Shown: positions 19,701-29,064, counted from the first letter of the stretch. The stretch is DNA of 64,000 nucleotides from Nitrospira sp. (GCA_018242725.1 JAFEBI010000016.1:42923-106922), one strand, 5' to 3'. Program-made: numbers and translations. The notes: generated from the sequence alone by a model not told the origin.

Positions 19701-20948
19701 TTAACGATTCATGGACTGCAGAAACTCCTGGTTATTTTTTGTTCCGCCGATTTTATCCATGAGAAATTCCATCGCTTCCATCGTCCCCAATGGGCTCAGA
19801 ACCTTGCGCAGAATCCACATCTTGTTCAGTCTATCTTTGTCTACCAACAACTCTTCTTTCCTCGTCCCAGACTGACTGATATCAATCGCTGGGAAGAGTC
19901 GCTTGTCGGCCAGACGACGATCCAGATGCACTTCCATATTGCCGGTCCCTTTGAATTCCTCAAAAATGACGTCGTCCATGCGGCTACCCGTATCAACCAA
20001 TGCCGTCGCCATGATCGTCAAACTACCGCCATTCTCAATATTTCGAGCCGCGCCAAAGAAACGTTTCGGCCGCTGCAACGCATTGGAATCCAACCCTCCA
20101 GAGAGCACCTTACCGCTGGGAGGCGCGATGGTATTGTAGGCCCGAGCAAGCCTCGTAATGCTATCCAGCAAGATCACGACGTCTTTCTTGTGTTCGACCA
20201 GACGCTTGGCTTTCTCTAGCACCATTTCGGCAACCTGAGCATGCCGTTGCGCGGGTTCATCAAAGGTGGAGCTGATGACCTCAGCCTTGACCTGACGCTG
20301 CCAATCAGTCACCTCTTCCGGCCGTTCATCAATCAAGAGCACGATCAGCGTTACTTCCTTGTGGTTTTTGAGGATCGCGCGAGCAATGGCCTGCAACAAC
20401 ATCGTCTTCCCTGTACGAGGCGCTGCCACGATCAAACCGCGCTGGCCTTTGCCGATCGGAGTCGTCAAATCCATCACACGAGTGCAGTATTCTTCCCGGT
20501 CAAACTCCAGATTGATCCGTTCCTCTGGGTACAATGGGGTCAGGTTGTCAAATAGGATCTTATCCCGTGCAACCTCAGGATCTTCGTAGTTGACCTTTTC
20601 CACCTTGAGTAACGCAAAGTACCGTTCACTCTCCTTAGGGGGACGGATTTGACCCGAGACGATATCACCGGTACGAAGATTAAACCGCCGAATCTGCGAC
20701 GGAGAGATGTAAATGTCGTCAGGCCCTGGGAGATAATTAGAGTCGGGCGCCCGAAGAAAGCCGAACCCGTCAGGTAATGTTTCTAATACACCCTCTCCAA
20801 AGACCACCCCATTTTTTTCAGTTTGAGCCTGAAGAATCGCAAAAATGAGCTCCTGTTTCCGTAAGTTAGCAGCTCCTTCAATTTTCAGCTCTCTCGCCAC
20901 ATCATTCAAATCGGCGATGGATTTCTGCTTTAGTTCGGCAAGATGCAT
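19701..20948 (-). CDS. rho: Transcription termination factor Rho
   Basis: A hexameric RNA helicase of 415 residues. The start [14 protein letters not shown] at 20948 is preceded by a GGGGGGA ribosome binding site, and the alternative at 20972 has none. The Rho N-terminal domain is followed by the RNA-binding cold-shock-like domain (GFGFLRAP). The ATPase core has [13 protein letters not shown] (Walker A), [15 protein letters not shown] (Walker B region), and the Q/R-loop segments. It lies 93 nt upstream of rpmE. Confidence 0.97.
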   Translation of the reverse strand: MHLAELKQKSIADLNDVARELKIEGAANLRKQELIFAILQAQTEKNGVVFGEGVLETLPDGFGFLRAPDSNYLPGPDDIYISPSQIRRFNLRTGDIVSGQIRPPKESERYFALLKVEKVNYEDPEVARDKILFDNLTPLYPEERINLEFDREEYCTRVMDLTTPIGKGQRGLIVAAPRTGKTMLLQAIARAILKNHKEVTLIVLLIDERPEEVTDWQRQVKAEVISSTFDEPAQRHAQVAEMVLEKAKRLVEHKKDVVILLDSITRLARAYNTIAPPSGKVLSGGLDSNALQRPKRFFGAARNIENGGSLTIMATALVDTGSRMDDVIFEEFKGTGNMEVHLDRRLADKRLFPAIDISQSGTRKEELLVDKDRLNKMWILRKVLSPLGTMEAMEFLMDKIGGTKNNQEFLQSMNR

Positions 20949-21412
20949 TACTTCCCCCCTGGCTACTGACATACGACTCCTCTCGAGCCTTGGCTCGGTT
21001 ATCGTTTAGATGGAAGAATTCGCGTAACCTGACTTGGCCATGCAAACGTGTTTTTATCTTGGTGATCTACTTTGGATCTTGAGTCTGTTTTGGGTGGAAA
21101 AACTTGGGGAAGTCGGCTTACTACTCGTGATGGAAGAATGCCGTCCTTATTGTTATTCTCATACAATACAACTCAGTCAGTATCATTATGATTATCCACC
21201 TGAACTCAACCGCACCGAGTGATGCTTAGGATTTAAATCGAGACAGGTTCCTGAATTGAATTATCCGATGGAGAGAGCCAGCCCAACCACTATACTAGTG
21301 CAATGATACCTAGGCCCCTTCTACTTGTCAACTGGCATCCGGAATTTTTCGCCAGATACGCACGTCTTAACAAAAGAGGCATTCGCACCAGGTTGTTCAC
21401 AAGATCAGAAGT
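20949..21412. other. Divergent intergenic region between rho and DUF2203 gene
   Basis: These ~460 bases separate a minus-strand from a plus-strand gene and must hold both promoters. A short frame at 21034-21222 has no recognisable product. A possible -10 (tatgct, ~21412) abuts the DUF2203 gene, but no matching -35 stands out. No structured RNA was recognised. Confidence 0.3.
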
Positions 21413-21862
21413 ATGCTACACAGAAAATACGGCTACCTTATGGCACATGGAGAAAACGAGATCACTCCGGAACGGGTCTTCTCCCTCTCAGAGGCGAATC
21501 ACCTGATTCCTCAACTCCAGAGACACCTCTCGACCGTTCAAGAAGGGAAAGAAGTGCTCGTAAGAACCCGAGCGGAAGTGAGTAGGGCTTCTGCCAACGC
21601 TGTTTTCGGAGGTGGCACAGCGATGGGAAGACCTTATGTAAAAAGCCTTTTGGACATCAGCACTCATCTCCAAGCCATCCACGAACTGGGCGTCGTTGTA
21701 AAGGACATTGACCTGGGGCTCTGCGACTTCCCACACATCCGGGATGGCCGAGTCGTCTATCTGTGCTGGAAACTTGGTGAAAAAGAAATCCGCTGGTGGC
21801 ACGAAGTCACCAACGGCTACAAAGATCGTTGTCCTATCGAAGAAGAACCGTCCGAAATCTGA
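21413..21862 (+). CDS. DUF2203 family protein
   Basis: This protein has up to 149 residues; translation may instead begin at MAHGENE (21440). The sequence fits DUF2203: FSLSEANHLIPQLQ near the start, an amphipathic helix region, VVVKDIDLGLCDFPH, and VYLCWKLGEKEIRWWHE close to the C-terminus. The function of the family is unknown. The conserved Trp/His/Asp cluster suggests a small-molecule or metal site, which is inference. It is followed after 26 nt by a YciI-type gene. Confidence 0.8.
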   Translation: MLHRKYGYLMAHGENEITPERVFSLSEANHLIPQLQRHLSTVQEGKEVLVRTRAEVSRASANAVFGGGTAMGRPYVKSLLDISTHLQAIHELGVVVKDIDLGLCDFPHIRDGRVVYLCWKLGEKEIRWWHEVTNGYKDRCPIEEEPSEI

Positions 21863-21888
21863 CTTTCTTTCTACCTCGTCTGATCACT

Positions 21889-22167
21889 ATGAAGTTTGTC
21901 ATCATTGGGCATGATGGACCGGATGGAGAAACAAAGAGAAAAATGCATCGCGCGGCCCATCTCGTCAACCTTGAAAGACTTGATAAACAAGGGAGGGTGA
22001 TCCTCGCCGGTCCTCTGACCGACAAGACGGGAAGCTTGCTCGTCTTAGAATTTGACTCAAGAGAGGACGCAGAGGAATTTGCACGCCAGGATCCCTATAC
22101 CGTTCACGGAGTCTTCGCAAGTCTTGAAATTCATCCCTTTACGCAGGTTTTCCCCACCCCTCGCTAA
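21889..22167 (+). CDS. YciI family protein
   Basis: This protein has 92 residues, with the dimeric ferredoxin-like fold of the YciI family: an N-terminal strand, the conserved His in RAAHLVNLERL, the strand GRVILAGPL, LLVLEFDSREDAEEFARQDPY, and a closing strand. YciI proteins carry a conserved His-Asp pair and are suspected of small-molecule hydrolysis or degradation. The start is the ATG at 21889; an upstream in-frame start would overlap DUF2203 by 67 nt. Confidence 0.85.
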   Translation: MKFVIIGHDGPDGETKRKMHRAAHLVNLERLDKQGRVILAGPLTDKTGSLLVLEFDSREDAEEFARQDPYTVHGVFASLEIHPFTQVFPTPR

Positions 22168-22263
22168 CCGATTCCTGCAGTATATGCACCAAAAATTGAA
22201 CGTCGGCCTTCCCCTTTTGGGTGCATTGTCTGGCTGCACCGTCGAGCTGTATAGTTCCCTATC

Positions 22264-23535
22264 ATGCTCTTTCAAGGGATACTAACTGTACCCTTTCTCA
22301 TCACCATCTCTTTACTGGCATGGTCTCATCCAGTAGCTGCCTTGGAGACGACTGTCGTAGCTGAAGGACATTATGTGATGGGAGATAGCGACACTCTTAC
22401 TGCAGCAGAGAAGCATGTACTCCAACGGGCCCAACGTAAGGCAATAGAAGAAGCTGGGATGTACATCGAATCGGCTTTCCTAGACTGGGAAAAAACCGAG
22501 GCAGGCACGAGCCTCCAGATAAGCTCGTGGGAGATTCGAACCATTGCTGGAGCGATCACAAAAACTGAAATCCTTGAGTCTCGGCGCACCTTCGTAAACG
22601 ACCGTCCTAACTTGTACGTCCGGATCCGCGCAATCGTCGATTTAGATAGCCTGAAGGCAGCGATTAGAAAATGGCACTCGGAACAGCGACTCGCGAAACA
22701 CTATCGTCGCCTTCAAAAAGAGAATGCCTCCCTCAAGACCCAACTCGAAACCCTCAGAACCTCACCATCGGGGGTACGAACCCTCATAATCGAACCGCTC
22801 GGCCATAACACTAGACCGCAGGCACAAGCTCGAACTTTGATCGAGAAAGCGATGCCACTTCAAGACCTCCCACTAAAACTCGAGTTGACCTCGCGAGCAG
22901 CTGTGCTAGACCCTAAATTTATCGATCCACTTATTCTTCGCGGTCAGACCTACCTGAATCTCGCATCCGTTGCCTATTCGAACAAGCGAAGGCTAAGCGA
23001 ATATTCAGAGTATATCGACAATGCCCGAATGGATTTTGACCGTGCACTCCTTATCGACCCACACAACATCTGGGCCCTTCTTGGGAAAGGTGATGTCTAT
23101 ACTTGGCTGAATCGCCCTCAGGAAGCTGTATTGGCGTTCGAGCAAGCACTGGAATTGGCCAATTTTTTTGATGTCGCACGGCTCCGGCTAATCACTTTGT
23201 ATACTGCCGAAGCCAAAAAACTAGTGGCTCTTGGACAATGGACCCCCGCTCTTTCTGTCTTACAAAAAGGCCTCTCCCCCCACCTGCACGAAAGCTGGAT
23301 TCCCTATCAAAAAGAATCGTATTATCTCAGAAGCACAATCTATCAGCAGCTGAAGCAGCCAATCCTAGCAATTGAGGACCTCAGTACTATTCTACGAGTT
23401 GACCCGTCAGATGAACGCGCCCTACAGGCAAGGGCCCAACTCTACCAAGATGCGATGCTAGAGAATGCTGCTAAAAACGACCTCTTACAAGCCTGCAAAC
23501 TCGGATCAGTAACGGCCTGTAATCAACTTCCATAG
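22264..23535 (+). CDS. Secreted TPR protein with FlgT-like N-terminal domain
   Basis: This protein of 423 residues begins with a signal peptide (hydrophobic residues ~5-24, predicted cleavage after VAALE or nearby). Residues ~30-130 resemble the FlgT/LPP20-type domain (VVAEGHYVMGD, RAQRKAIEEAGMYIES, YVRIRAIVDL). A short coiled coil (residues ~140-165) follows, then about three to four TPR units (ALLIDPHNIWALLGKGDVY, AVLAFEQALELAN, AIEDLSTILRVDPSDERAL). It is likely a periplasmic scaffold. No flagellar gene is nearby, so a flagellar role is not supported. Confidence 0.7.
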   Translation: MLFQGILTVPFLITISLLAWSHPVAALETTVVAEGHYVMGDSDTLTAAEKHVLQRAQRKAIEEAGMYIESAFLDWEKTEAGTSLQISSWEIRTIAGAITKTEILESRRTFVNDRPNLYVRIRAIVDLDSLKAAIRKWHSEQRLAKHYRRLQKENASLKTQLETLRTSPSGVRTLIIEPLGHNTRPQAQARTLIEKAMPLQDLPLKLELTSRAAVLDPKFIDPLILRGQTYLNLASVAYSNKRRLSEYSEYIDNARMDFDRALLIDPHNIWALLGKGDVYTWLNRPQEAVLAFEQALELANFFDVARLRLITLYTAEAKKLVALGQWTPALSVLQKGLSPHLHESWIPYQKESYYLRSTIYQQLKQPILAIEDLSTILRVDPSDERALQARAQLYQDAMLENAAKNDLLQACKLGSVTACNQLP

Positions 23536-23606
23536 GCAATATTCTTGAAGCAGATCATTCTTCATTCACAAGAGCACAACCCCTTAGTGCTCTCGCTGAA
23601 CCTTCG

Positions 23607-23636
23607 TTGACAATCCAAACGATCGACACCTATAAT
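23607..23636 (+). promoter_or_regulatory. Near-consensus sigma-70 promoter for the oxidoreductase operon
   Basis: TTGACA (23607-23612) and TATAAT (23631-23636) are perfect hexamers separated by 18 bp. The predicted transcription start near 23643 is about 210 nt upstream of the first oxidoreductase gene, and nothing else follows on this strand. Confidence 0.7.
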
Positions 23637-23642
23637 GAATTG

Positions 23643-23854
23643 CCCTCGCTAATATATTGTGCCCTCCAGCTTTATGACTAAGGGGCAAAGGACCTAAGTT
23701 GTCTAACCCACTAGTGCACCAAAAGCTCCTTCGCGTGGGGCTTCTGTGGTCTTGCAGAGGGTGAGGAAAGAGCTTAAAGTACTCAAGCGAACCACGTGCT
23801 TAAAAAATATATTTCTTTCATAAACCTTTATTTTCATTCGGAGTGTAGGTTGCG
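23643..23854 (+). other. Long 5' leader of the oxidoreductase operon
   Basis: This is a non-coding stretch of ~210 nt between the predicted start of transcription and the ATG at 23855. It has GC-rich segments able to pair locally (for example 'tgcccct'-type complementarity around 23662-23690) and an AU-rich tail before the gene. I recognise no known riboswitch or sRNA in it. Confidence 0.3.
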
Positions 23855-24490
23855 ATGAGTGACTATCGTGTGCTCCCAGGACCCGAACACTTTCTTCCCC
23901 CGGCTGCAGCAAGTATGGGAATTCGCTTGCCCAATCCAGGAGAAGCTCATATCAATGGTGTTATCACTTCAGAAGATAAAGCCTATGAGGAGGCTGCCCG
24001 TCAATTTTTGATGGCCAAGGTTCCAACTATCTTCCCTGGACCACTTGTTCTCTGGGCATGGAATGAGAAGGCCGCTAAGAAGGCCACGGCTGTTCGTCAT
24101 CTCTTCAACACCCTAAAGGAATGCGTCCAGTCTGGGCAAAAACCGATGCTGATTCCTATGCCCGACTATCGCCCCAAATATCCCAAGATCAATCCCGAAG
24201 TTGAGATCAACCCGAATCACCCGAATTTGACAATCTGGCATAATAAAATTGATTGCTGCATGTTTATCGGCGTCCATTGTCACCAAGCCAATCTATCGCT
24301 GAAGATCATTCGCGGAGGCACCTCCTGCTATACCATTGCCATGTGTGCTCAGGCGGGTCATGAAGATGCAATGCTCTCATTCCGCGATGCCTCAGTCGAG
24401 AAGCTCATGAAATTAGCCGATACTATAAAGCGATTAAAAGGGACCGTTCAACCACGGCTGACATCAGCCAAGAATGGGGTTTCAAGTTAA
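23855..24490 (+). CDS. 2-oxoacid:ferredoxin oxidoreductase epsilon-type subunit (CODH-beta-like family)
   Basis: This protein of 211 residues begins the oxidoreductase operon. It contains PTIFPGPLVLWAWNEKAAKKA, which resembles the nucleotide-binding segment of the CO dehydrogenase epsilon/beta-like family, and IDCCMFIGVHCHQANLSL followed by GGTSCYTIAMC, rich in Cys and His. Five-subunit oxidoreductases of Hydrogenobacter-type rTCA bacteria carry an extra epsilon subunit with no catalytic motif, and this gene is in that position. Its role in the complex is unknown. The assignment rests on context plus motif resemblance. Confidence 0.65.
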   Translation: MSDYRVLPGPEHFLPPAAASMGIRLPNPGEAHINGVITSEDKAYEEAARQFLMAKVPTIFPGPLVLWAWNEKAAKKATAVRHLFNTLKECVQSGQKPMLIPMPDYRPKYPKINPEVEINPNHPNLTIWHNKIDCCMFIGVHCHQANLSLKIIRGGTSCYTIAMCAQAGHEDAMLSFRDASVEKLMKLADTIKRLKGTVQPRLTSAKNGVSS

Positions 24491-24529
24491 CTGCTTGCCC
24501 CTAGAACGTATGCTAAGGAGGCTGAACTT

Positions 24530-25741
24530 ATGGCAGATACACACTCAATAATTGGGACCAAGAATAAAAAAGGCCAGACCTATACAGATACCTGGAAAAT
24601 GATGAACGAGGCGCCACGGACGCCTTCCTTCTACACGGGCAGCGAAGTCATCAAAGAAGCCATCCGCCGTGCAAGCTGCGACGTCATGATCGCCTACCCA
24701 ATCACGCCACAAAGCGAAGCCGCCGCATTAATCGGCGAATTGTTCGCTGAAGGCTATATAGGGGACTACTTTCGTGGAGAGAGCGAATTTGCCGTGATGT
24801 CGCAATGTGCAGGAGCTTCATTCGGTGGAGCCCGCGTGTTTACGACAACAGCAGGACCTGGCACCATGCGCGCCATGGAAAACTTTCCGATGTGGGCCGG
24901 TGCCCGGTTGCCGATTCAAATGATTGTGACGTGTCGAGGGATCAACTCACCACTGTCAATTCAGCCGGATACACTTGAAATAGCGTATCTGCTGAATACT
25001 GGCATGCTGGTGTGGCATGCGGAGACTGCTCAAGACTTTTTCGATTGGATTCTGAAGGGGTACATCGTGTCTGAAGAGCCTGATGTCCACCTACCACTCG
25101 CGCTATGTTGTGACGGATTTTTTGTTACACATACAAAGGACGTGGTGAACCTCACACCAGCCGATATGTGCCTTCCACCTTATGACCCTTATCGATCGCC
25201 TGTGCCATGTATGGATATGGAATGTCCTCCCGTGCGCATGATGCGTGATCCGTTCGTGATGAAGAGCAACTACATCAGCTACGCGACACATGCCAGCTGG
25301 CAGCAGGAGATTTGGGCTGCTGTTGAACGTTCGCGTAAGCACACAATACATTGGTTGAATGGCCTGGTCGATACGGAGAATACTGATGCGGATATCGTGA
25401 TTGTGGCTTCAGGGACAGCTGTTTCACAGGGTCGTGAGGCCATCCGCATGCTGGAAGACGAAGGTGTGCGATGCGGCCTCGTGAAAGTGAAGGCCCTACG
25501 CCCGTGGCCGGAAGAAGAAATTCGCGAAGCCACTAAGAACGCCAAACACATCTTTGTGCCGGAGTTCAATGTGACCGGATGGCTGGCCAAAGAAATCCGC
25601 GCTACAGTTCCAAACTCCCAGCGTGTCCATGCTGGCCCGCATGTCTGCGGAGGAATGACCATGCCACCAGAAATTATCGTATCGGAAATCAAGACCGCCC
25701 TAGGGATGAAAACCTTCTCCATGGCTGGTCGTGGGAGCTGA
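24530..25741 (+). CDS. 2-oxoacid:ferredoxin oxidoreductase alpha subunit
   Basis: A protein of 403 residues. IAYPITPQSEAAALIGELF is the diagnostic pyrimidine-side motif of the alpha chain in pyruvate and 2-oxoglutarate ferredoxin oxidoreductases. The C-terminal half contains ADIVIVASGTAVSQGREAI and VKVKALRPWPEEEI, typical of transketolase-C-like domain II. With the beta, gamma and delta chains it converts a 2-oxoacid plus CoA to acyl-CoA, CO2 and reduced ferredoxin, or the reverse during CO2 fixation. Pyruvate versus 2-oxoglutarate specificity cannot be told from the sequence alone. An AAGGAGG-like ribosome binding site precedes the ATG. Confidence 0.92.
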   Translation: MADTHSIIGTKNKKGQTYTDTWKMMNEAPRTPSFYTGSEVIKEAIRRASCDVMIAYPITPQSEAAALIGELFAEGYIGDYFRGESEFAVMSQCAGASFGGARVFTTTAGPGTMRAMENFPMWAGARLPIQMIVTCRGINSPLSIQPDTLEIAYLLNTGMLVWHAETAQDFFDWILKGYIVSEEPDVHLPLALCCDGFFVTHTKDVVNLTPADMCLPPYDPYRSPVPCMDMECPPVRMMRDPFVMKSNYISYATHASWQQEIWAAVERSRKHTIHWLNGLVDTENTDADIVIVASGTAVSQGREAIRMLEDEGVRCGLVKVKALRPWPEEEIREATKNAKHIFVPEFNVTGWLAKEIRATVPNSQRVHAGPHVCGGMTMPPEIIVSEIKTALGMKTFSMAGRGS

Positions 25742-25794
25742 GATCCTTGGACTTCGAACCTGTGCGCCCTAACAAGCGATACTGAGGAGGATAT

Positions 25795-26703
25795 ATGAGC
25801 AAAGAGCGTATACAAATTTCCGAAGCCCTCTACGACATCATGCCGTCGGACTATCAAGACCTCGTGAAGAGTGCGACCTACGGCAAAGAAGATCGTGGCT
25901 GGAAAGATATCGGAACTTCAAAGGAACTGATTGAACAACACTCGCTTTGTGCTGGCTGTCCGGAATCAATGGCCTTCCGGTACATTTTAGCTTCGCTGCC
26001 GAACCCAGAAGATACAGTAATGGTCGGGTCAACCGGTTGTACCAGCTTGGTCTTCCCGATGGTTGCCGTCCATAACATCCATTCGTTGTTCGGTAATCAG
26101 AATGCAATCGCATCCGGTCTGAAGCGCGCGCTCAGTGTTCGATTCCCTGGCAGAGTGAAGGATGTCGTCGTTCTTGCTGGTGACGGAGCCACGGTCGACA
26201 TCGGCTTGGATATGACCTTACAGGCCTGGTTCAGGCAGGAAAAGTTCACCACCATCTGCTTCGACAACGAACTCTACGCCAACACTGGTGGCCAGGAAAG
26301 TGGACTCATGCAAAAGGGATTCGTCGCAAAGATGGCGCCGGTTGGTAAGTTATTCGATAAGGTGCGGCTGCCCGAGATCGCCCGCGAGTCCGGCTGCCAT
26401 TACGTCGTCAATTGCACGGTCAGCAAGCCATCGCTCGTAGAAAAAGTCATCCGAAATGCAGTGCATGTCGCGCGAGAAATCGGCCCGACCTATCTCCAGC
26501 TGTATACGCCATGCATTCTTGAAATTGGCAAGAACAGCATGGAAGGATTGCAGGAAATGCGCGATTCAGAAAAACCAACTGAACGGTTTGCGTACAAGGA
26601 ATACATCAGCGAACCAGCTAAACAATTGCTTGCAGAATTGGCAGCGAAGGACAAAGAGCGGAAGGCAGCCGCCAAGCAGTTGGCAGGACAAGCATCCGCA
26701 TAG
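25795..26703 (+). CDS. 2-oxoacid:ferredoxin oxidoreductase beta subunit (TPP-binding)
   Basis: This protein of 302 residues carries the thiamine diphosphate site: LAGDGATVDIGLDM (GDG motif) ending with NELYANTGGQESG. Cluster-ligand cysteines of the beta chain are visible in LCAGCPES, GSTGCTSLV and a later TPC. The N-terminus has an extra ~40 residues before the CAGC motif. It is preceded by GAGGA and lies 53 nt after the alpha gene and 18 nt before gamma. Confidence 0.93.
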   Translation: MSKERIQISEALYDIMPSDYQDLVKSATYGKEDRGWKDIGTSKELIEQHSLCAGCPESMAFRYILASLPNPEDTVMVGSTGCTSLVFPMVAVHNIHSLFGNQNAIASGLKRALSVRFPGRVKDVVVLAGDGATVDIGLDMTLQAWFRQEKFTTICFDNELYANTGGQESGLMQKGFVAKMAPVGKLFDKVRLPEIARESGCHYVVNCTVSKPSLVEKVIRNAVHVAREIGPTYLQLYTPCILEIGKNSMEGLQEMRDSEKPTERFAYKEYISEPAKQLLAELAAKDKERKAAAKQLAGQASA

Positions 26704-26721
26704 TTTAGACCGGAGGCAGAC

Positions 26722-27429
26722 ATGATTAAGAGACGATTGAATATCCGGATGTCAGGCTTGGGGGGACAGGGTGCGGTTACCGCAGCACATGTCTTGGCCA
26801 TGGCTGCCAACCGAGACGGTAAATTCTCCATCTCCAACCCGTTTTTTGGCGCCGAGAAGCGCATGGCGCCGGCAGAGAGCTATTGTCGCATTGGCATTGA
26901 GAGAATCTATGATCGTGGCGAGTTGGTGTTTCCGGATGTCATTCAGGTTTTTCATCCTCAAGTGATCACCATGGGGAAAAGTTACACCATGCCGTTCTAT
27001 TCAGGTGTAAAAGAAGGCGGAGTCGTCATCATCAATTCCGCTCAGCCGTTACTGTCCAATGAGGATGTGGATCGGCTCAAGGACTTGAATGTCGCCGTGT
27101 TTTACATCGCTGGTACCGAGTTGGCCATCGAGGTGGCTGGTACTGAGCTGTCGACGAATATGGCGATGATCGGTTCCGTCTCAGGTATTACGAAATGTGT
27201 CTCAATGGAGGCCCTCGATGGTGCACTCCAAGAGCGATTTGGAAAGAAATTTGTGGCCTCCGGAGGAACCGCATCCTTGGACGAAGCCATCAAGAAAAAA
27301 TTTGCCAAGAAGGAAATGCTATTAGCCAAGAACTTGGCCACTGTCAAAGCAGCCTATGAAGTCGCGAGTCAATGGGCTGAGAAGAACAAGATCGAGTTGC
27401 GTGTCGGCGATCCGGCCGTCGCAGCATAA
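26722..27429 (+). CDS. 2-oxoacid:ferredoxin oxidoreductase gamma subunit
   Basis: This protein of 235 residues starts with RLNIRMSGLGGQGAVTAAHVLA, the glycine-rich loop of gamma chains that binds CoA-side structure. SNPFFGAEKRMAPAESYCRI follows, also conserved. The C-terminal ~50 residues (FAKKEMLLAKNLATVKAAYE) form a helical extension. It is in tight synteny with the beta and delta genes. Confidence 0.92.
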   Translation: MIKRRLNIRMSGLGGQGAVTAAHVLAMAANRDGKFSISNPFFGAEKRMAPAESYCRIGIERIYDRGELVFPDVIQVFHPQVITMGKSYTMPFYSGVKEGGVVIINSAQPLLSNEDVDRLKDLNVAVFYIAGTELAIEVAGTELSTNMAMIGSVSGITKCVSMEALDGALQERFGKKFVASGGTASLDEAIKKKFAKKEMLLAKNLATVKAAYEVASQWAEKNKIELRVGDPAVAA

Positions 27430-27447
27430 GAGAAGGAATCACATTGC

Positions 27448-27726
27448 ATGTATAACGTCGCGCAAGTCATCGATGAAAAGTGCACGGCCAAAAAGGGTTG
27501 CCGGCTGTGTATCATGTACTGCCCTGAGGCGAACTGTCTGGACTTAAACTCCAACAAGATGGTGGCGGAAGTCGTCATCGACCGTTGCAAGGGATGCGAA
27601 CTCTGCGTTATCGTGTGTGATGCCGCCAAGCACTTCGCCATCACCATGCAGGCCGTCAGTGCTACAGGCCAACTGATGACCAAAAAAGGTGAATCTGCAG
27701 CCTTAGGACAAGCCTACCAGGGCTGA
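27448..27726 (+). CDS. 2-oxoacid:ferredoxin oxidoreductase delta subunit (ferredoxin-like)
   Basis: A protein of 92 residues with two cysteine clusters. The second is the classical CKGCELCVIVCD. The first is spaced C-x5-C-x2-C-x3-C (CTAKKGCRLCIMYC) instead of the usual C-x2-C-x2-C-x3-C, a variant compatible with a 4Fe-4S cluster. It shuttles electrons between the catalytic chains and ferredoxin. It is the last gene of the operon and is followed after 19 nt by a strong terminator. Confidence 0.9.
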   Translation: MYNVAQVIDEKCTAKKGCRLCIMYCPEANCLDLNSNKMVAEVVIDRCKGCELCVIVCDAAKHFAITMQAVSATGQLMTKKGESAALGQAYQG

Positions 27727-27745
27727 ACGATATCGGGCTGAATTC

Positions 27746-27779
27746 AAAAACCCCATAGCGCTCCGCTATGGGGTTTTTT
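27746..27779 (+). terminator. Rho-independent terminator of the oxidoreductase operon
   Basis: A perfect 10-bp stem ccccatagcg/cgctatgggg with a 3-nt loop is preceded by A5 and followed by T6. It ends the five-gene operon. Confidence 0.95.
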
Positions 27780-27803
27780 GTTGGTAGCTTGTAAGGTAAC
27801 CAT

Positions 27804-28073
27804 ATGGAACATGAAGATAACGTAATCAACGAACTCCTGAGAGAGATTGCCGGACTGATTAATGAGTACCCTCGGGCCATTGAGCGTCGAGCAGCAGTAC
27901 TGGATGCCACCGGTAAAGATCCCGATCTTGTCGATAAGCTGATCAAGGCAGCTGACACAATGCGAGACAGTGGAAATCTCTACCTCACCTGGGCGAAACA
28001 TTACGCGGCATTGGCAGAGGGCAATACGGATGCCTCCTCAGATGAAGATGAGACCGAGGACTTTGACGTTTAA
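27804..28073 (+). CDS. Small acidic hypothetical protein
   Basis: This protein of 89 residues is predicted all-helical with a strongly acidic C-terminus (SSDEDETEDFDV). Features are LLREIAGLINEYPRAIERR and LIKAADTMRDSGNLYLTWAKHYAAL. I recognise no family. It has a plausible start 25 nt after the terminator, and codon usage is like that of its neighbours. It is followed by tRNA-Asn. Confidence 0.6.
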   Translation: MEHEDNVINELLREIAGLINEYPRAIERRAAVLDATGKDPDLVDKLIKAADTMRDSGNLYLTWAKHYAALAEGNTDASSDEDETEDFDV

Positions 28074-28136
28074 AAATTCTCCCTATTCCGCAAAAATTTT
28101 TGTTAAAATACGCCCCGCATTGGATGACACTTCTGT

Positions 28137-28212
28137 TCCCCGGTAGCTCAGTTGGTAGAGCAGCCGGCTGTTAACCGGCTGGTCGCAGGTTCGAGTCCTG
28201 CCCGGGGAGCCA
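28137..28212 (+). tRNA. tRNA-Asn (GTT)
   Basis: A 76-nt cloverleaf with TCCCCGG/CCGGGGA acceptor stem, GCCGG/CCGGC anticodon stem with loop CTGTTAA, TTCGAGT T-loop, G discriminator and encoded CCA. The anticodon GTT gives Asn. Confidence 0.97.
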
Positions 28213-28312
28213 ACGCTTCCCTTATCATCGTAAACTGCGAGGCAAGTTATGCCCCGCACTCTTCAAAATACAGCAGACCTTTTCACTCTTTCTACACCTG
28301 CCTTGGAGTCAA

Positions 28313-28939
28313 TCAAGTGGGTATACCTCGCTCAGCGACACCACTCTTCAAAACAATCTCGCATATATGATCCAGTCGCTCGATATGCTCATAAGCAGCC
28401 CAGGGATCCATGGCAACAGCGCAGACCCCGTGATTGGCCTGTCCCACAATGTCGAACGCGAGCGTCCCATCTTTCCTCACTCCCAAACACTCGCTCGTTG
28501 CATCAGCCAACTCACGAGACAACGCCGGTAAGGCAGGAACGGTAGACCCTACCCGTGTATAGCGTGAAATCTCAGGAAACTCTTTACTGATGCCTTGCAA
28601 GTCGATTCCAGCATAGATCGCAGCCACCACGTGCGTTGCATGGACATGCACCACGGTTCGCGTACGCTTCGAATCCCGCTGAAGATTCCAGTGCATCCAG
28701 AGTTCACCGGATGGCTTCTGTTGATCGTTGATTTTTGGGACGCGTAAACCAGTCTCAGGATCAGTCACAATCTCTAACCGAACGACATGCTCCGGATGTA
28801 CGATCGTCTTGCGCCAACCGGATGGAGTGATGTACAAATACCGGCTTTCCCGTTTTTTCATACTGATGTTGCCGTCTCTAGTCGTAATCCACCCTCTCTC
28901 ATAGCATCGCCTCATGACATCCCCGATAGCCGTCAGCAT
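28313..28939 (-). CDS. Class II aldolase/adducin domain protein
   Basis: This protein of 208 residues starts at MLTAIGDVMRRCYERGW behind GGAGG; an in-frame upstream start at 28996 lacks a ribosome binding site. It shows TTRDGNISMK (the substrate-binding N-loop), YITPSG, GELWMHWNL in place of the usual SSExxxH, and VVHVHATHVVAAIYAG with zinc-ligand histidines. This fits the L-fuculose/rhamnulose-phosphate aldolase superfamily. The usual Glu of the SSE motif appears as GELW, so the sugar-phosphate substrate is uncertain. Confidence 0.82.
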   Translation of the reverse strand: MLTAIGDVMRRCYERGWITTRDGNISMKKRESRYLYITPSGWRKTIVHPEHVVRLEIVTDPETGLRVPKINDQQKPSGELWMHWNLQRDSKRTRTVVHVHATHVVAAIYAGIDLQGISKEFPEISRYTRVGSTVPALPALSRELADATSECLGVRKDGTLAFDIVGQANHGVCAVAMDPWAAYEHIERLDHICEIVLKSGVAERGIPT

Positions 28940-29064
28940 AATCCCTCCGTTAGAATGGTGACCCGATCTCTCTATATCTTGCTTTTGGACACGCAAACGG
29001 GGTGACGCTACGGCTGCTCATAGCTCATCCCCTTCAAAAAAAGCCTACTATACGTGATACCATA

